Assembly (NCBI GenBank): GCA_041879295.1 | Contig: CP047152.1 | Location: 5,709,501-5,773,500, forward strand | DNA: 64,000 nucleotides | Reading direction: 5' to 3' | DNA from: Pseudomonas putida | GTDB taxonomy: Bacteria; Pseudomonadota; Gammaproteobacteria; Pseudomonadales; Pseudomonadaceae | Part shown: positions 19,777-29,516 of the stretch, in pieces | Layout: every line of letters starts with the position of its first letter | Numbering within the stretch: the stretch's first letter is position 1 | Notes under the pieces: model-generated | The model's database searches: none | What the model saw: the letters and a program-made list of their open reading frames with translations, nothing else | Told to the model about the DNA's origin: nothing | Translations under genes and position numbers: made by a program

Positions 19777-19870
19777 GGCCTCTTCGCGGGCTTGCCCGCT
19801 CCCACAGGTAACCCACAATTTTCGAGGCTTGTGGAGAACCTGTGGGAGCGGGCAAGCCCGCGAAGAGGCC
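19777..19870. repeat. Perfect inverted REP pair
   Basis: A 32-base REP (starting GGCCTCTTCGCGGGCTTGCC, 19777-19808) and its exact reverse complement (19839-19870) are separated by 30 bases, between convergent genes. The exact match of both arms suggests a recent or gene-converted REP doublet. Confidence 0.9.
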
Positions 19871-19880
19871 GGGCCAATTA

Positions 19881-20414
19881 TCAAAGGTCTGCGTCTTCTA
19901 CCACCCTCACCTTCCCCGCATCCAGCGCATAGGCCGCGTCGGCCAGGTCATTGCTGACCTTTTCCACCTTCAGCTTGCCGCTGACCCACAGCGGGGTGTA
20001 GATGTCATCGATCTTCAGGCCTTTCGGGTAGCGCACCAGTACCAACTGGTTGGGCGGCGGTGGCGGCACATGGATGCACGCACCCGGGTACGGCACCAGG
20101 AAGAACAACGTGCTGTTGCCCTTGGCGTCACTCTCCAGCGGCACAGGGTAGCCACCTAGGCGGATGTCCTTGCCATTCATGGCCGCAACGGTCTTGGTCG
20201 AATACATCACCGCAGGCAGGCCCTTGCTCTGCTTGAGGCCACCCTTGGCGGTAAAAGTGCCCATGGCTTCCGGTGAGTTGTGGTCGATTTCAGGCATTTG
20301 TTCCAGCGCCTTCTGGTCCGACCTGGGCATCAGCTCCAGCCAGTCGGTTTCGGGCAGTTCGGCATGGGCCAGCGTACTGGCCAACAGCAAGGGGACAAGG
20401 AAAAAGGCACGCAT
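19881..20414 (-). CDS. DUF3299 exported protein
   Basis: 177-residue protein with a clear signal peptide (MRAFFLVPLLLASTLAHA). The mature part includes LPETDWLELMP, GGYPVPLES and PPPNQLVLVRY, pattern of the DUF3299 family found near or in metal/lipoprotein export contexts. Function is unknown. The ATG at 20414 is chosen because it begins the signal peptide; the 36 upstream in-frame bases lie in a perfect hairpin. Confidence 0.78.
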   Translation of the reverse strand: MRAFFLVPLLLASTLAHAELPETDWLELMPRSDQKALEQMPEIDHNSPEAMGTFTAKGGLKQSKGLPAVMYSTKTVAAMNGKDIRLGGYPVPLESDAKGNSTLFFLVPYPGACIHVPPPPPNQLVLVRYPKGLKIDDIYTPLWVSGKLKVEKVSNDLADAAYALDAGKVRVVEDADL

Positions 20415-20417
20415 GAA

Positions 20418-20451
20418 AATGCTCGGCAACTCGAATGAATTGCCGAGCATT
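20418..20451 (-). terminator. Perfect hairpin directly before the DUF3299 start codon
   Basis: AATGCTCGGCAA and TTGCCGAGCATT (12-bp arms, 10-base loop) end three bases before the ATG at 20414 and are followed by TTTTC. It lies downstream of the GlsB-type gene on the same strand, so it looks like that gene's terminator, yet it also occupies the leader and Shine-Dalgarno region of the next gene. Confidence 0.7.
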
Positions 20452-20462
20452 CTAACCAGTAA

Positions 20463-20708
20463 TCAGCGTTTCTTGATGAATCCGTAGATCACCAGCAGGA
20501 CCACGGCACCGACCAGCGCACCAAAGAAGCCCGCCGCCTGCCCAGCCTGGTATATACCCAGCGCCTGGCCGCCATAGGTAGCCAACAAGGAGCCGGCAAT
20601 ACCCAGCAGGATGGTCATGATCCAGCCCATGCTGTCATCGCCCGGCTTGATGAAGCGGGCCAGCAGGCCGACGATGAGGCCGATGAAGATGGTTCCAATG
20701 ATACCCAT
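20463..20708 (-). CDS. GlsB/YeaQ/YmgE family membrane protein
   Basis: 81-residue stress-associated small membrane protein. It has three hydrophobic segments, MGIIGTIFIGLIVGLLARFIKPG at the start and the glycine-rich end GFFGALVGAVVLLVIYGFI. Family members are induced in stress or stationary phase; molecular role unknown. The ATG at 20708 has AGAGGG seven bases upstream. Confidence 0.88.
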   Translation of the reverse strand: MGIIGTIFIGLIVGLLARFIKPGDDSMGWIMTILLGIAGSLLATYGGQALGIYQAGQAAGFFGALVGAVVLLVIYGFIKKR

Positions 20709-20816
20709 GGCAATCCCTCTGCAGTGAAGTTGGAACAAGCCAAAGCCTAGACGGGCTTCGGCTTGCTGCCATATTCAGAGGGCGTGCCGCTTGCAGAAGT
20801 TCGATTCGATGCCCGA

Positions 20817-21899
20817 TCAGTTGCTGATCAGCGCCTCTACTTCGGCAATCTTGCGCTCGAGGGTGGCCATGTCAGCGCAGCGCAGGGTGGCGTGTCCAAC
20901 TTTGCGGCCAACCTTGAAGGCTTTGCCGTAGTGGTGCAGGTGGCAGTCCCCGATGGCGAGAACCTTGTCCACGGCCGGCACTTCACCGATGAAGTTGAGC
21001 ATCGCGCTCTCGCCCACCTTGGCGGTCGAGCCCAGTGGCAGGCCGGCAACGGCACGCAGATGGTTCTCGAACTGGCTGCACTCGGCACCTTCGATGGTCC
21101 AGTGCCCGGAGTTGTGCACACGCGGGGCTATTTCGTTGGCCTTCAAGCCACCATCTACTTCGAAGAACTCGAAGGCCATCACGCCAACGTAATCCAGCTT
21201 CTGCAACACGCGGCCGACGTAATCTTCGGCCAGCGCCTGCAGCGGGTGTGCCTGACTGGCCACCGACAGGCGCAGGATGCCGCTCTCGTGGGTGTTGTGC
21301 ACCAGCGGGTAGAAGCGGGTTTCGCCATCGCGGCCACGCACGGCCACCAGTGATACTTCGCCAGTGAACGGCACGAAGCCTTCCAGCAGGCATGGCACGC
21401 TGCCCAGCTCGGCGAAGGTACCCACCACGTCTTCTGGCGTGCGCAGCACCTTCTGGCCCTTGCCGTCGTAACCCAGGGTGCGGGTTTTCAGTACGGCCGG
21501 CAGGCCGATGCTGGCCACTGCGGCGTCCAGATCTGCCTGCGAGAGGATGTCGGCGAAGGCCGGAGTGGGGATGCCCAGGTCGCGGAACATGCTCTTTTCG
21601 AACAGGCGGTCACGGGCGATGCGCAGCGATTCGGCGCTGGGGTACACCGGCACGAACTGCGAAAGGAAGGCGACGGTCTCGGCCGGGACGCTTTCGAACT
21701 CGAAGGTGACCAGGTCGACTTCGTCGGCCAGCTGACGCAGGTGGTCCTGGTCGCCGTAGTCGGCACGCAGGTGCTCGCCCAGGGGCGCAGCGCAGGCGTC
21801 CGGTGCCGGGTCGAGGAAGGCGAAGTTCATGCCCAGCGGGGTACCCGCCAAGGCCAGCATGCGGCCCAGCTGGCCGCCACCGATTACACCGATCTTCAT
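20817..21899 (-). CDS. purK: 5-(carboxyamino)imidazole ribonucleotide synthase
   Basis: 360-residue ATP-grasp enzyme that converts AIR, bicarbonate and ATP to N5-CAIR in purine synthesis. N-terminal GVIGGGQLGRMLALAG, ATP-grasp LKTRTLGYDGKGQ and metal-binding NEIAPRVHNSGHWTIEG are intact. It follows purE by 10 bases, forming purEK. Confidence 0.97.
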   Translation of the reverse strand: MKIGVIGGGQLGRMLALAGTPLGMNFAFLDPAPDACAAPLGEHLRADYGDQDHLRQLADEVDLVTFEFESVPAETVAFLSQFVPVYPSAESLRIARDRLFEKSMFRDLGIPTPAFADILSQADLDAAVASIGLPAVLKTRTLGYDGKGQKVLRTPEDVVGTFAELGSVPCLLEGFVPFTGEVSLVAVRGRDGETRFYPLVHNTHESGILRLSVASQAHPLQALAEDYVGRVLQKLDYVGVMAFEFFEVDGGLKANEIAPRVHNSGHWTIEGAECSQFENHLRAVAGLPLGSTAKVGESAMLNFIGEVPAVDKVLAIGDCHLHHYGKAFKVGRKVGHATLRCADMATLERKIAEVEALISN

Positions 21900-21909
21900 G
21901 GGTTGAGCC

Positions 21910-22401
21910 TCAAGCCTGGCGCGGGTCTGGGTTGTCCAGCACGGTGTCGGTCTGTTCCGTGCGGAACTGCTTCAACGCCGCGTGGTACTGCGGGTACTTG
22001 GCGCCCAGAATGCTGGCCGACAACAGGGCAGCGTTGACTGCACCGGCACGGCCGATGGCCAGGGTGGCAACCGGCACACCGGCAGGCATCTGCACGATCG
22101 ACAGCAGCGAATCGACGCCCGACAGCATCGACGACTGAACCGGCACGCCCAGCACCGGCAGGTGGGTCTTGGCGGCGCACATGCCTGGCAGGTGGGCTGC
22201 GCCACCGGCACCGGCGATGATCACCTCGATGCCACGGCCCTCAGCCTCCTCGGCATACTGGAACAGCAGATCCGGGGTGCGGTGGGCGGAAACCACCTTC
22301 ACTTCGTAGGGAATGCCGAGTTTTTCCAGCATATCGGCGGTGTGGCTAAGGGTGGACCAATCGGACTTGGAGCCCATGATCACGCCAACCAGTGCACTCA
22401 T
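21910..22401 (-). CDS. purE: N5-CAIR mutase, catalytic subunit
   Basis: 163-residue class I PurE that rearranges N5-CAIR to [23 protein letters not shown] (catalytic His region) and [11 protein letters not shown] are conserved. The ATG at 22401 is preceded by GGAGAGG; the frame is open upstream but lacks family similarity there. First gene of purEK. Confidence 0.97.
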   Translation of the reverse strand: MSALVGVIMGSKSDWSTLSHTADMLEKLGIPYEVKVVSAHRTPDLLFQYAEEAEGRGIEVIIAGAGGAAHLPGMCAAKTHLPVLGVPVQSSMLSGVDSLLSIVQMPAGVPVATLAIGRAGAVNAALLSASILGAKYPQYHAALKQFRTEQTDTVLDNPDPRQA

Positions 22402-22445
22402 CGTCGAGCCTCTCCTGCAAGCGCCTTCTGGCGCGCTAAAAGCAA

Positions 22446-22479
22446 CAAGCCACGCAGGTGGGCCGGCGTGGCTTGTCAT
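22446..22479 (-). promoter_or_regulatory. Terminator-like hairpin in the purE leader
   Basis: ACAAGCCACGC / GCGTGGCTTGT (11-bp arms) lies 50-75 bases upstream of purE. On the purE strand it is followed by TTGCTTTT, so it could attenuate purEK transcription. No purine-riboswitch core was recognised. It could also be an operator. Confidence 0.45.
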
Positions 22480-22669
22480 ACGGATTCTGAATCGACCAGT
22501 CGGCCGAAGGCGCGGGATTGTAACGTATTTAAAGGCTGGCCGCCCACCCCTACAAGCACATGCCGGATCAAAGGGCAAGCTGTCTCGTGGGACAACTTTT
22601 TCCTGCTGCCTCGGGGTCGACGAGTGCTGCACGCTCGCAGCCCTTCCTCGAGCACTTTGGTACGTCTAC

Positions 22670-23296
22670 ATGAAAACTCCATGCTTCTTCGCACTTTCGT
22701 TTGGTCTGGCACTCAGCGTGCAATTGCCTAGTGCTTCGGCAGCCCAAGCGCTCACCGTCACCGTCTATGTGCACGACGACCTGGCCGATATGCACGACGG
22801 GCAATTGAACGAAGACTTCTTCCAGCATTGGCTGAACGAAATGCGCAGTTTCAGCCAACATCCCGTCGAAGTGATATTTCAACGCAATATAAAACACATA
22901 ACCGATATTGCTTATGCAGGAATGCCGTCCGAAAAGCTCCTGGATGCTTTCAGCCGGCAGGTGTATGCACAAAAGCGACACCGACTCTACTCCCTCATGG
23001 ATAAACATCTCCTGCTCACCCGCAACAGCTACGATCACAGCGGCCTGAACTACAACGCCGGCTTGGCCTATTTAAAGCAGAAAACAGCCATTGCCTCTGT
23101 GGCCGCATACGGTGCTGCAGCTCATGAAATTGGCCATCTTCTAGGCGCCACCCATGAAGACGCCGAACTGAAGTTCAATGGTTGGGTGTGTGAAACGTAC
23201 ACGCACCCCCGTGTACCGGCACGGTCCAACTGCTACCGCTACAGCGACAGGAATCGTGCAAATATCACTGATTACCTGAAGGAGAATTCAAAGTGA
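22670..23296 (+). CDS. Exported metzincin-like zinc protease, Met-turn not found
   Basis: 208-residue protein with a signal peptide (1-25, ending SASAAQA) and the full metzincin zinc motif HEIGHLLGATH (H152, E153, H156, G159, H162). Two cysteines, C174 and C188, could form a disulphide just after the active site. The usual Met-turn methionine is absent: no Met occurs after residue 110. Codon use is more AT-rich than flanking genes, suggesting transfer. The ATG at 22670 starts the signal peptide; the ribosome site is weak. Its end overlaps the convergent LysR gene by nine bases. Substrate unknown. Confidence 0.75.
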   Translation: MKTPCFFALSFGLALSVQLPSASAAQALTVTVYVHDDLADMHDGQLNEDFFQHWLNEMRSFSQHPVEVIFQRNIKHITDIAYAGMPSEKLLDAFSRQVYAQKRHRLYSLMDKHLLLTRNSYDHSGLNYNAGLAYLKQKTAIASVAAYGAAAHEIGHLLGATHEDAELKFNGWVCETYTHPRVPARSNCYRYSDRNRANITDYLKENSK

Positions 23297-24205
23297 CGCT
23301 TCACCTTGTGCTGCAGACGACTCCAGCTTGCGCCATAGCAAGCGGACGTTAGCCTTACGCACCAGCGCGCAGCGGTACAGGCGGATTTCCAGCGGCACAT
23401 GCCATTGGCTACCGCCGCAGATCGCCAGCTCACCGCGTTCGAGCTCGCCACGCATGGACAGGCGCGGCACCCAGGCGATGCCCATCCCTTCCAGGGCCAT
23501 GCTCTTGAGGCTGTCGGCCATGGCGGTTTCATAGACGGTGGTATACCGCAGGTTGCGCTGGCGCAGCAGTAAGTTGACCGAGCGGCCAAGGAATGCGCCG
23601 GCGGTATAGGCCAACAATGGCACGCTGCCCTCGCCTTCCAGGTCGAACAACGGCTTGCCATCGGCACCCACGGCGCACACCGGCAGCATTTCAGTGTTGC
23701 CCATGTGCAGCGATGGGAAGATCTCGGCATCCATCTGCAAGGCCGCGTCCGGGTCGTAGAACGCCAGCATCAGGTCGCAGCCGCCTTCGCGCAGTGCATG
23801 TACGGCATCTCCGACGTTGGTCGCAACCAGGCGGGTGGCGATGTTCAAACCGTCGTTGCGCAACTGGGCCACCCAACGGGGGAAGAAGCCCGACGCCAAG
23901 GAGTGCGCCGCAGCGACTTGCACCACTTCGCCCTGCCCGCCTTCAAGATGATGCAAATGACGGAGAATTTCGCTCAACTGGTCGACAACGGTACGCGCTG
24001 TGACGAGAAATAGCTGCCCGGCCTCGGTCAGCTCGATGGGTGTGCGAGAGCGGTTAACCAGTTGCAGGCCCAACGCCGCCTCAAGGCTGCGAATGCGCCG
24101 GCTGAAGGCCGGTTGGGTAACGAAACGCCGCTCTGCCGCCTGGGAAAAACTGCGGGTAGCGGCCAGAGCGCTGAAGTCTTCCAGCCATTTGCTTTCAAGG
24201 TTCAC
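23288..24205 (-). CDS. LysR-family transcriptional regulator
   Basis: 305-residue regulator. N-terminal helix-turn-helix WLEDFSALAATRSFSQAAERRFVTQPAFSRRIRSLE-type region (about 5-60) and a substrate-binding domain (about 90-300). It diverges from aspA and may regulate it; the orthologue sits upstream of aspA in other pseudomonads. GTG at 24205 has GGGAG nine bases upstream; ATGs at 24214 and 24241 lack suitable spacing. Confidence 0.85.
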   Translation of the reverse strand: MNLESKWLEDFSALAATRSFSQAAERRFVTQPAFSRRIRSLEAALGLQLVNRSRTPIELTEAGQLFLVTARTVVDQLSEILRHLHHLEGGQGEVVQVAAAHSLASGFFPRWVAQLRNDGLNIATRLVATNVGDAVHALREGGCDLMLAFYDPDAALQMDAEIFPSLHMGNTEMLPVCAVGADGKPLFDLEGEGSVPLLAYTAGAFLGRSVNLLLRQRNLRYTTVYETAMADSLKSMALEGMGIAWVPRLSMRGELERGELAICGGSQWHVPLEIRLYRCALVRKANVRLLWRKLESSAAQGEASL

Positions 24206-24387
24206 AAAGCACATCTCCCGGCGTGCACCAAAATGGAACACGCTCGAATATCAATTGGCGTCACATGAAACACTATGCCGTTTGTGCATAGGTTAGCGTG
24301 CAATAGCATTGGCCGCAAAAACACCTTCAGGCCTAGGATTGGCGCCATTCCGGCAGGTGCCGGGTCAAAATCGAGATGATATACATC

Positions 24388-25812
24388 ATGTCCTCTGCTG
24401 CATCGTTCCGCGTCGAAAAAGACTTGTTGGGTACCCTTGAAGTTCCTGCAGATGCCTACTACGGCATCCAGACCCTGCGCGCTGCCAACAACTTCCACCT
24501 CTCCGGTGTTCCGCTGTCGCACTACCCGAAGCTGGTCGTGGCCCTGGCCATGGTCAAGCAGGCCGCTGCCGACGCCAACCGTGAGCTGGGTCACCTGAGC
24601 GATGCCAAGCACGCTGCCATTTCTGCAGCCTGCGCCCGCCTGATAAAAGGCGATTACCACGACCAGTTCGTAGTTGACATGATCCAAGGCGGCGCTGGTA
24701 CTTCTACCAACATGAACGCCAACGAAGTCATTGCCAACGTTGCGCTGGAGGCCATGGGCCACCAGAAGGGTGAGTACCAGTACCTGCACCCGAACAACGA
24801 CGTGAACATGGCGCAGTCGACCAACGACGCCTACCCGACCGCAATCCGCCTGGGCCTGTTGCTGGGTCACGACGCGCTGCTGGCCAGCCTTGATAGCCTG
24901 ATCCAGGCCTTTGCTGCCAAGGGTAAAGAATTCGACCACGTACTGAAGATGGGCCGTACCCAGCTGCAGGACGCCGTACCAATGACCCTGGGCCAGGAAT
25001 TCCGCGCCTTCGCCACCACCATGAACGAAGACCTGCAGCGCCTGCGCTCGCTGGCTCCGGAACTGCTGACCGAAATCAACCTGGGTGGTACCGCCATCGG
25101 TACTGGCATCAACGCCGACCCTGGCTACCAGGCCTTGGCCGTACAGCGCCTGGCTACCATCAGCGGCCATCCGCTGGTACCGGCTGCCGACCTGATCGAA
25201 GCCACCTCCGACATGGGCGCTTTCGTGCTGTTCTCCGGCATGCTCAAGCGCACAGCGGTCAAGCTGTCGAAGATCTGCAACGACCTGCGCCTGCTGTCCA
25301 GCGGCCCGCGTACCGGCATCAACGAGATCAACCTGCCGGCGCGTCAGCCAGGCAGCTCGATCATGCCAGGCAAGGTCAACCCGGTTATTCCAGAGGCTGT
25401 AAACCAGGTGGCCTTCGCCATCATGGGCAACGACCTGGCCCTGACCGTCGCCGCCGAAGGTGGCCAACTGCAGCTGAACGTGATGGAGCCGCTGATCGCC
25501 TACAAGATCTTCGACTCGATCCGCCTGCTGCAACGCGCCATGGACATGCTGCGCGAGCACTGCATCGTCGGCATCACCGCCAACGAACAGCGCTGCCGCG
25601 AACTGGTCGAGCACTCGATCGGCCTGGTTACCGCACTGAACCCGTACATCGGCTACGAAAACGCCACCCGTATCGCCCGCGTTGCCCTGGAAAGTGGCCG
25701 CGGCGTACTGGAACTGGTGCGCGAAGAGAAGCTGCTGGACGACGCGATGCTCGACGACATCCTGCGTCCGGAAAACATGATCGCTCCACGTCTGGTTCCG
25801 CTGAAGGCGTAA
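24388..25812 (+). CDS. aspA: Aspartate ammonia-lyase
   Basis: 474-residue aspartase (fumarase/aspartase superfamily) that deaminates L-aspartate to fumarate and ammonia. The start VEKDLLGTLEVPADAYYGIQT is aspartase-like, and the signature loop GSSIMPGKVNP (about residue 326) carries the catalytic serine. An ATG at 24376 is also in frame, but 24388 fits family length and has GAG upstream. A strong terminator follows. Confidence 0.95.
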   Translation: MSSAASFRVEKDLLGTLEVPADAYYGIQTLRAANNFHLSGVPLSHYPKLVVALAMVKQAAADANRELGHLSDAKHAAISAACARLIKGDYHDQFVVDMIQGGAGTSTNMNANEVIANVALEAMGHQKGEYQYLHPNNDVNMAQSTNDAYPTAIRLGLLLGHDALLASLDSLIQAFAAKGKEFDHVLKMGRTQLQDAVPMTLGQEFRAFATTMNEDLQRLRSLAPELLTEINLGGTAIGTGINADPGYQALAVQRLATISGHPLVPAADLIEATSDMGAFVLFSGMLKRTAVKLSKICNDLRLLSSGPRTGINEINLPARQPGSSIMPGKVNPVIPEAVNQVAFAIMGNDLALTVAAEGGQLQLNVMEPLIAYKIFDSIRLLQRAMDMLREHCIVGITANEQRCRELVEHSIGLVTALNPYIGYENATRIARVALESGRGVLELVREEKLLDDAMLDDILRPENMIAPRLVPLKA

Positions 25813-25868
25813 TCAGGCCGCTGTAAACAGTCTCACCAGGTCGAGGGACTAGACACCTCTCAACCTTT

Positions 25869-25902
25869 CCAAGGCCCGAGCGCTTGCTTCGGGCCTTTTT
25901 TT
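25869..25902 (+). terminator. Rho-independent terminator of aspA
   Basis: AAGGCCCGAGC-GCTT-GCTTCGGGCCTT followed by eight T residues. Confidence 0.95.
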
Positions 25903-26043
25903 TGCCTGAAGGTTTTGGGGGCCGCTTTTGCGGGCCTTCGCGACACCAGACCGCGCCTGCAGAGTATGTGGTTTACCTGCAGCCCCGGATATCGGCACAC
26001 AACTTGCTCCATAATGCGTCCCAGCCCCACGGGATTACCCAGC

Positions 26044-27036
26044 ATGCTGCACAGCCACCTGACCACCCTCAACGCAGTTTCGCTGATTCTCAACGTCTTC
26101 CAGGCAGACGGTTGCGAGGCTTCAGCGCTGCTGGCCGGCAGCGGCATTGGCCCGGCAGACCTGGGGCATGCCGATGCGCGCATCACCACACAGCAGGAGT
26201 TGCAGGTTTGCGCCAATGCGGTGGCCCGACGCGAGGACATTGGCCTGGAGCTGGGCCAGCGCATGCATGTGTCGTGCTACGGCATGCTCGGTTACGCGCT
26301 GCTCTCCAGTGCCACTTTGGGTGACGCCTTACGCCTGGCGCTGCAATATCCGGCACTGCTGGGAACAGTCTTCAAGCTGCGCTTGCTCGACGACGGCCAA
26401 CGTGTCTGGTTCAGCGCCAGCGATTACCAGGACAGCCCGGCGCTGAGCGCTTTCAACGCCGAGTTCTGCCTGGTGTCGCTGAAAGTCATCTGCGACGACC
26501 TGCTTGGCCGTCCGTTGCCGCTGCTTGGCGCACGCTTTGAACACCCTCGCCCTGGTTACCACGCGCTCTATGCCGGAGCGTTTCCATGCCCGATCGGTTT
26601 CGCCGCCGAGGACAATGCCTTTGCCTTCGAACGGCGATGGCTGGATATGCCGCTGCCGCTGGCCGACCCGATTACTCACAAAGCCATGAGCGAGCGCTGC
26701 CGGCGCCTGAACCTTGAATTCACCGGTCGCCAGGCATGGCTGGGACGGATTCGCCAGCTGCTGGCGCAGCAACTGGACGCAGCCCCTGGGCTGGAAGGGC
26801 TTGCGCGGCAGATGAACTGCTCGTCGCGCACCCTGCGTCGGCATTTGCAGGCGCTGGGCTGCAGTTATCAACAACTGCTGGACGAACTGAGGTTCGAGCG
26901 GGCCAAGCAGTTGCTGGCCGATGAACAGATGCCGATCTACCGGATTGCGGAGACTTTGGGGTTCAGTGAGACGGCCAGTTTTCGGCATGCCTTCCAGCGC
27001 TGGAGTGGCGTGGCGCCCAGCCATTTTCGTGGTTGA
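26044..27036 (+). CDS. AraC-family transcriptional regulator
   Basis: 330-residue regulator with an arabinose-binding-type N-terminal domain (about 20-210; the ArgR/OruR/MmsR kind) and a C-terminal AraC helix-turn-helix pair (about 240-330: LARQMNCSSRTLRRHLQ and IYRIAETLGFSETASFRHAFQRWSG). It precedes acetylpolyamine amidohydrolase on the same strand, so control of that polyamine operon is plausible. The start is uncertain: ATG 26044 or 26011. Confidence 0.85.
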   Translation: MLHSHLTTLNAVSLILNVFQADGCEASALLAGSGIGPADLGHADARITTQQELQVCANAVARREDIGLELGQRMHVSCYGMLGYALLSSATLGDALRLALQYPALLGTVFKLRLLDDGQRVWFSASDYQDSPALSAFNAEFCLVSLKVICDDLLGRPLPLLGARFEHPRPGYHALYAGAFPCPIGFAAEDNAFAFERRWLDMPLPLADPITHKAMSERCRRLNLEFTGRQAWLGRIRQLLAQQLDAAPGLEGLARQMNCSSRTLRRHLQALGCSYQQLLDELRFERAKQLLADEQMPIYRIAETLGFSETASFRHAFQRWSGVAPSHFRG

Positions 27037-27044
27037 CCTGTTCT

Positions 27045-27138
27045 GGCCTCTTCGCGGGTAAACCCGCGCCTACAGGGGCGTCACAACCCCTGACGCCTTG
27101 GTGGCCATTGTAGGAGCGGGTTCACCCGCGAAAGGGCC
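27045..27138. repeat. Inverted REP pair
   Basis: GGCCTCTTCGCGGGTAAACC at 27045 faces TTCACCCGCGAAAGGGCC ending 27138. Between the AraC and amidohydrolase genes. Confidence 0.85.
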
Positions 27139-27333
27139 GGACCTGCCGGCCAATGCCCAAAGGCCGTTCACCGTTGCCGCCGCTGCCTTACCCGCGACGG
27201 GGCTGGGATAGGTCACCGCCCATCTGGCCATAGACCTTGGCCACATCGATCCCCTTTTGGCCGTTTGCGTCGTTCTCCCCTGCTGATCAGCCCGTAACAA
27301 TGGACCCACGCCAGTCCCCACCGGAGAACAACA

Positions 27334-28376
<1,043 letters not shown>

Positions 28377-28377
<1 letters not shown>

Positions 28378-29480
28378 TGGTCCGACTCAAACGTCTGCTC
28401 GCCCCGCTCATCGCTGCCACCCTGTCCACGGGCGCCCTGCATGCGCAAGCCGAGCAGCGTACCCTGCGTGTATACAACTGGTTCGATTACATCACCCCGC
28501 AGACCTTGACTGCGTTCCAGAAGGACAGTGGCGTCAAGCTGGTGTACGACATCTTCGACACCAACGAGGCGCTGGAGGCCAAGCTGCTAACCGGTAACTC
28601 CGGTTATGACGTGGTAGTGCCGTCCAACGTGTTCCTCGCCAAACAGATCGAAGCCGGGGTGTTCCAACCGCTGGATCGCAGCAAGCTGCCGAATTGGAAA
28701 CACCTGGACCCGGCGCTGATGAAGCTGATCGAAGCCAATGACCCGGGCAACAAGTTTGCCGTGCCGTATATGTACGGCACCGTGCTGATCGGCTTCAACC
28801 CGGCCAAGGTCAAGGCTGCACTCGGCGACAACGCGCCGGTGGACAGCTGGGACCTGATTTTCAAGGAAGAGAACATCGCCAAGCTCAAGCAGTGCGGCGT
28901 GGCCCTGCTCGACTCGCCGTCGGAGATTCTACCGGTGGCCCTGCAGTACCTGGGCTTGCCGCCGAACAGCGACAAACCGGCCGACTACAAGAAGGCCGAG
29001 GCGCTGATGCTGAAGATTCGTCCGCATATCACGTACTTCCACTCCTCGAAGTACATGGCAGATATCGCCAATGGCGACATCTGCGTGGCGGTGGGCTACA
29101 GCGGCAGCTTCTCGCAGGCTGCCAACCGCGCCCGCGAGGCGAACAACGGCGTGGTGGTGGACATGCGCCTGCCCAAGGAAGGCGCGCCAATCTGGTTCGA
29201 CATGCTGGCGATTCCAAAGGGCGCAGCCAACCCGGAGGATGCGCATACCTTCATCAACTACCTGCTGCGGCCAGAGGTCATTGCGCCGATCAGCGACTTC
29301 GTCGGGTATCCGAACCCGAACAAGGATGCGACCGACAAGGTGAATCCGACGATTCGCAACAACCCCAACCTGTATCCGACAGCAGAGGCGATGGCCAAGC
29401 TGTATACCCTCAAGCCTTTGACACGAAATGCCGAACGGGCCAGGACCCGCGCCTGGACGCGGATAAAGTCCGGTACCTGA
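28377..29480 (+). CDS. Polyamine ABC transporter substrate-binding protein
   Basis: 367-residue periplasmic binding protein of the PotF/SpuD/SpuE type. Signal peptide (about 1-26, ending AQA) then [38 protein letters not shown] and [17 protein letters not shown], all polyamine-pocket landmarks. No permease or ATPase genes are adjacent, so it presumably feeds a Pot/Spu transporter encoded elsewhere. Coupled to aphA. Confidence 0.92.
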
Positions 29481-29487
29481 TATTGAA

Positions 29488-29516
29488 CCGGGGGCTGCTT
29501 TGCAGCCCCCTTCATT
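29488..29516. terminator. Bidirectional terminator
   Basis: GGGGGCTGC-TTT-GCAGCCCCC then TTCATTTT, between the convergent binding-protein and MocR genes. Confidence 0.88.

Noticed and set aside
22313..22669. A longer N-terminus for the metzincin-like protein
   Set aside because: The upstream in-frame codons run antisense into purE; the ATG at 22670 starts a clear signal peptide.
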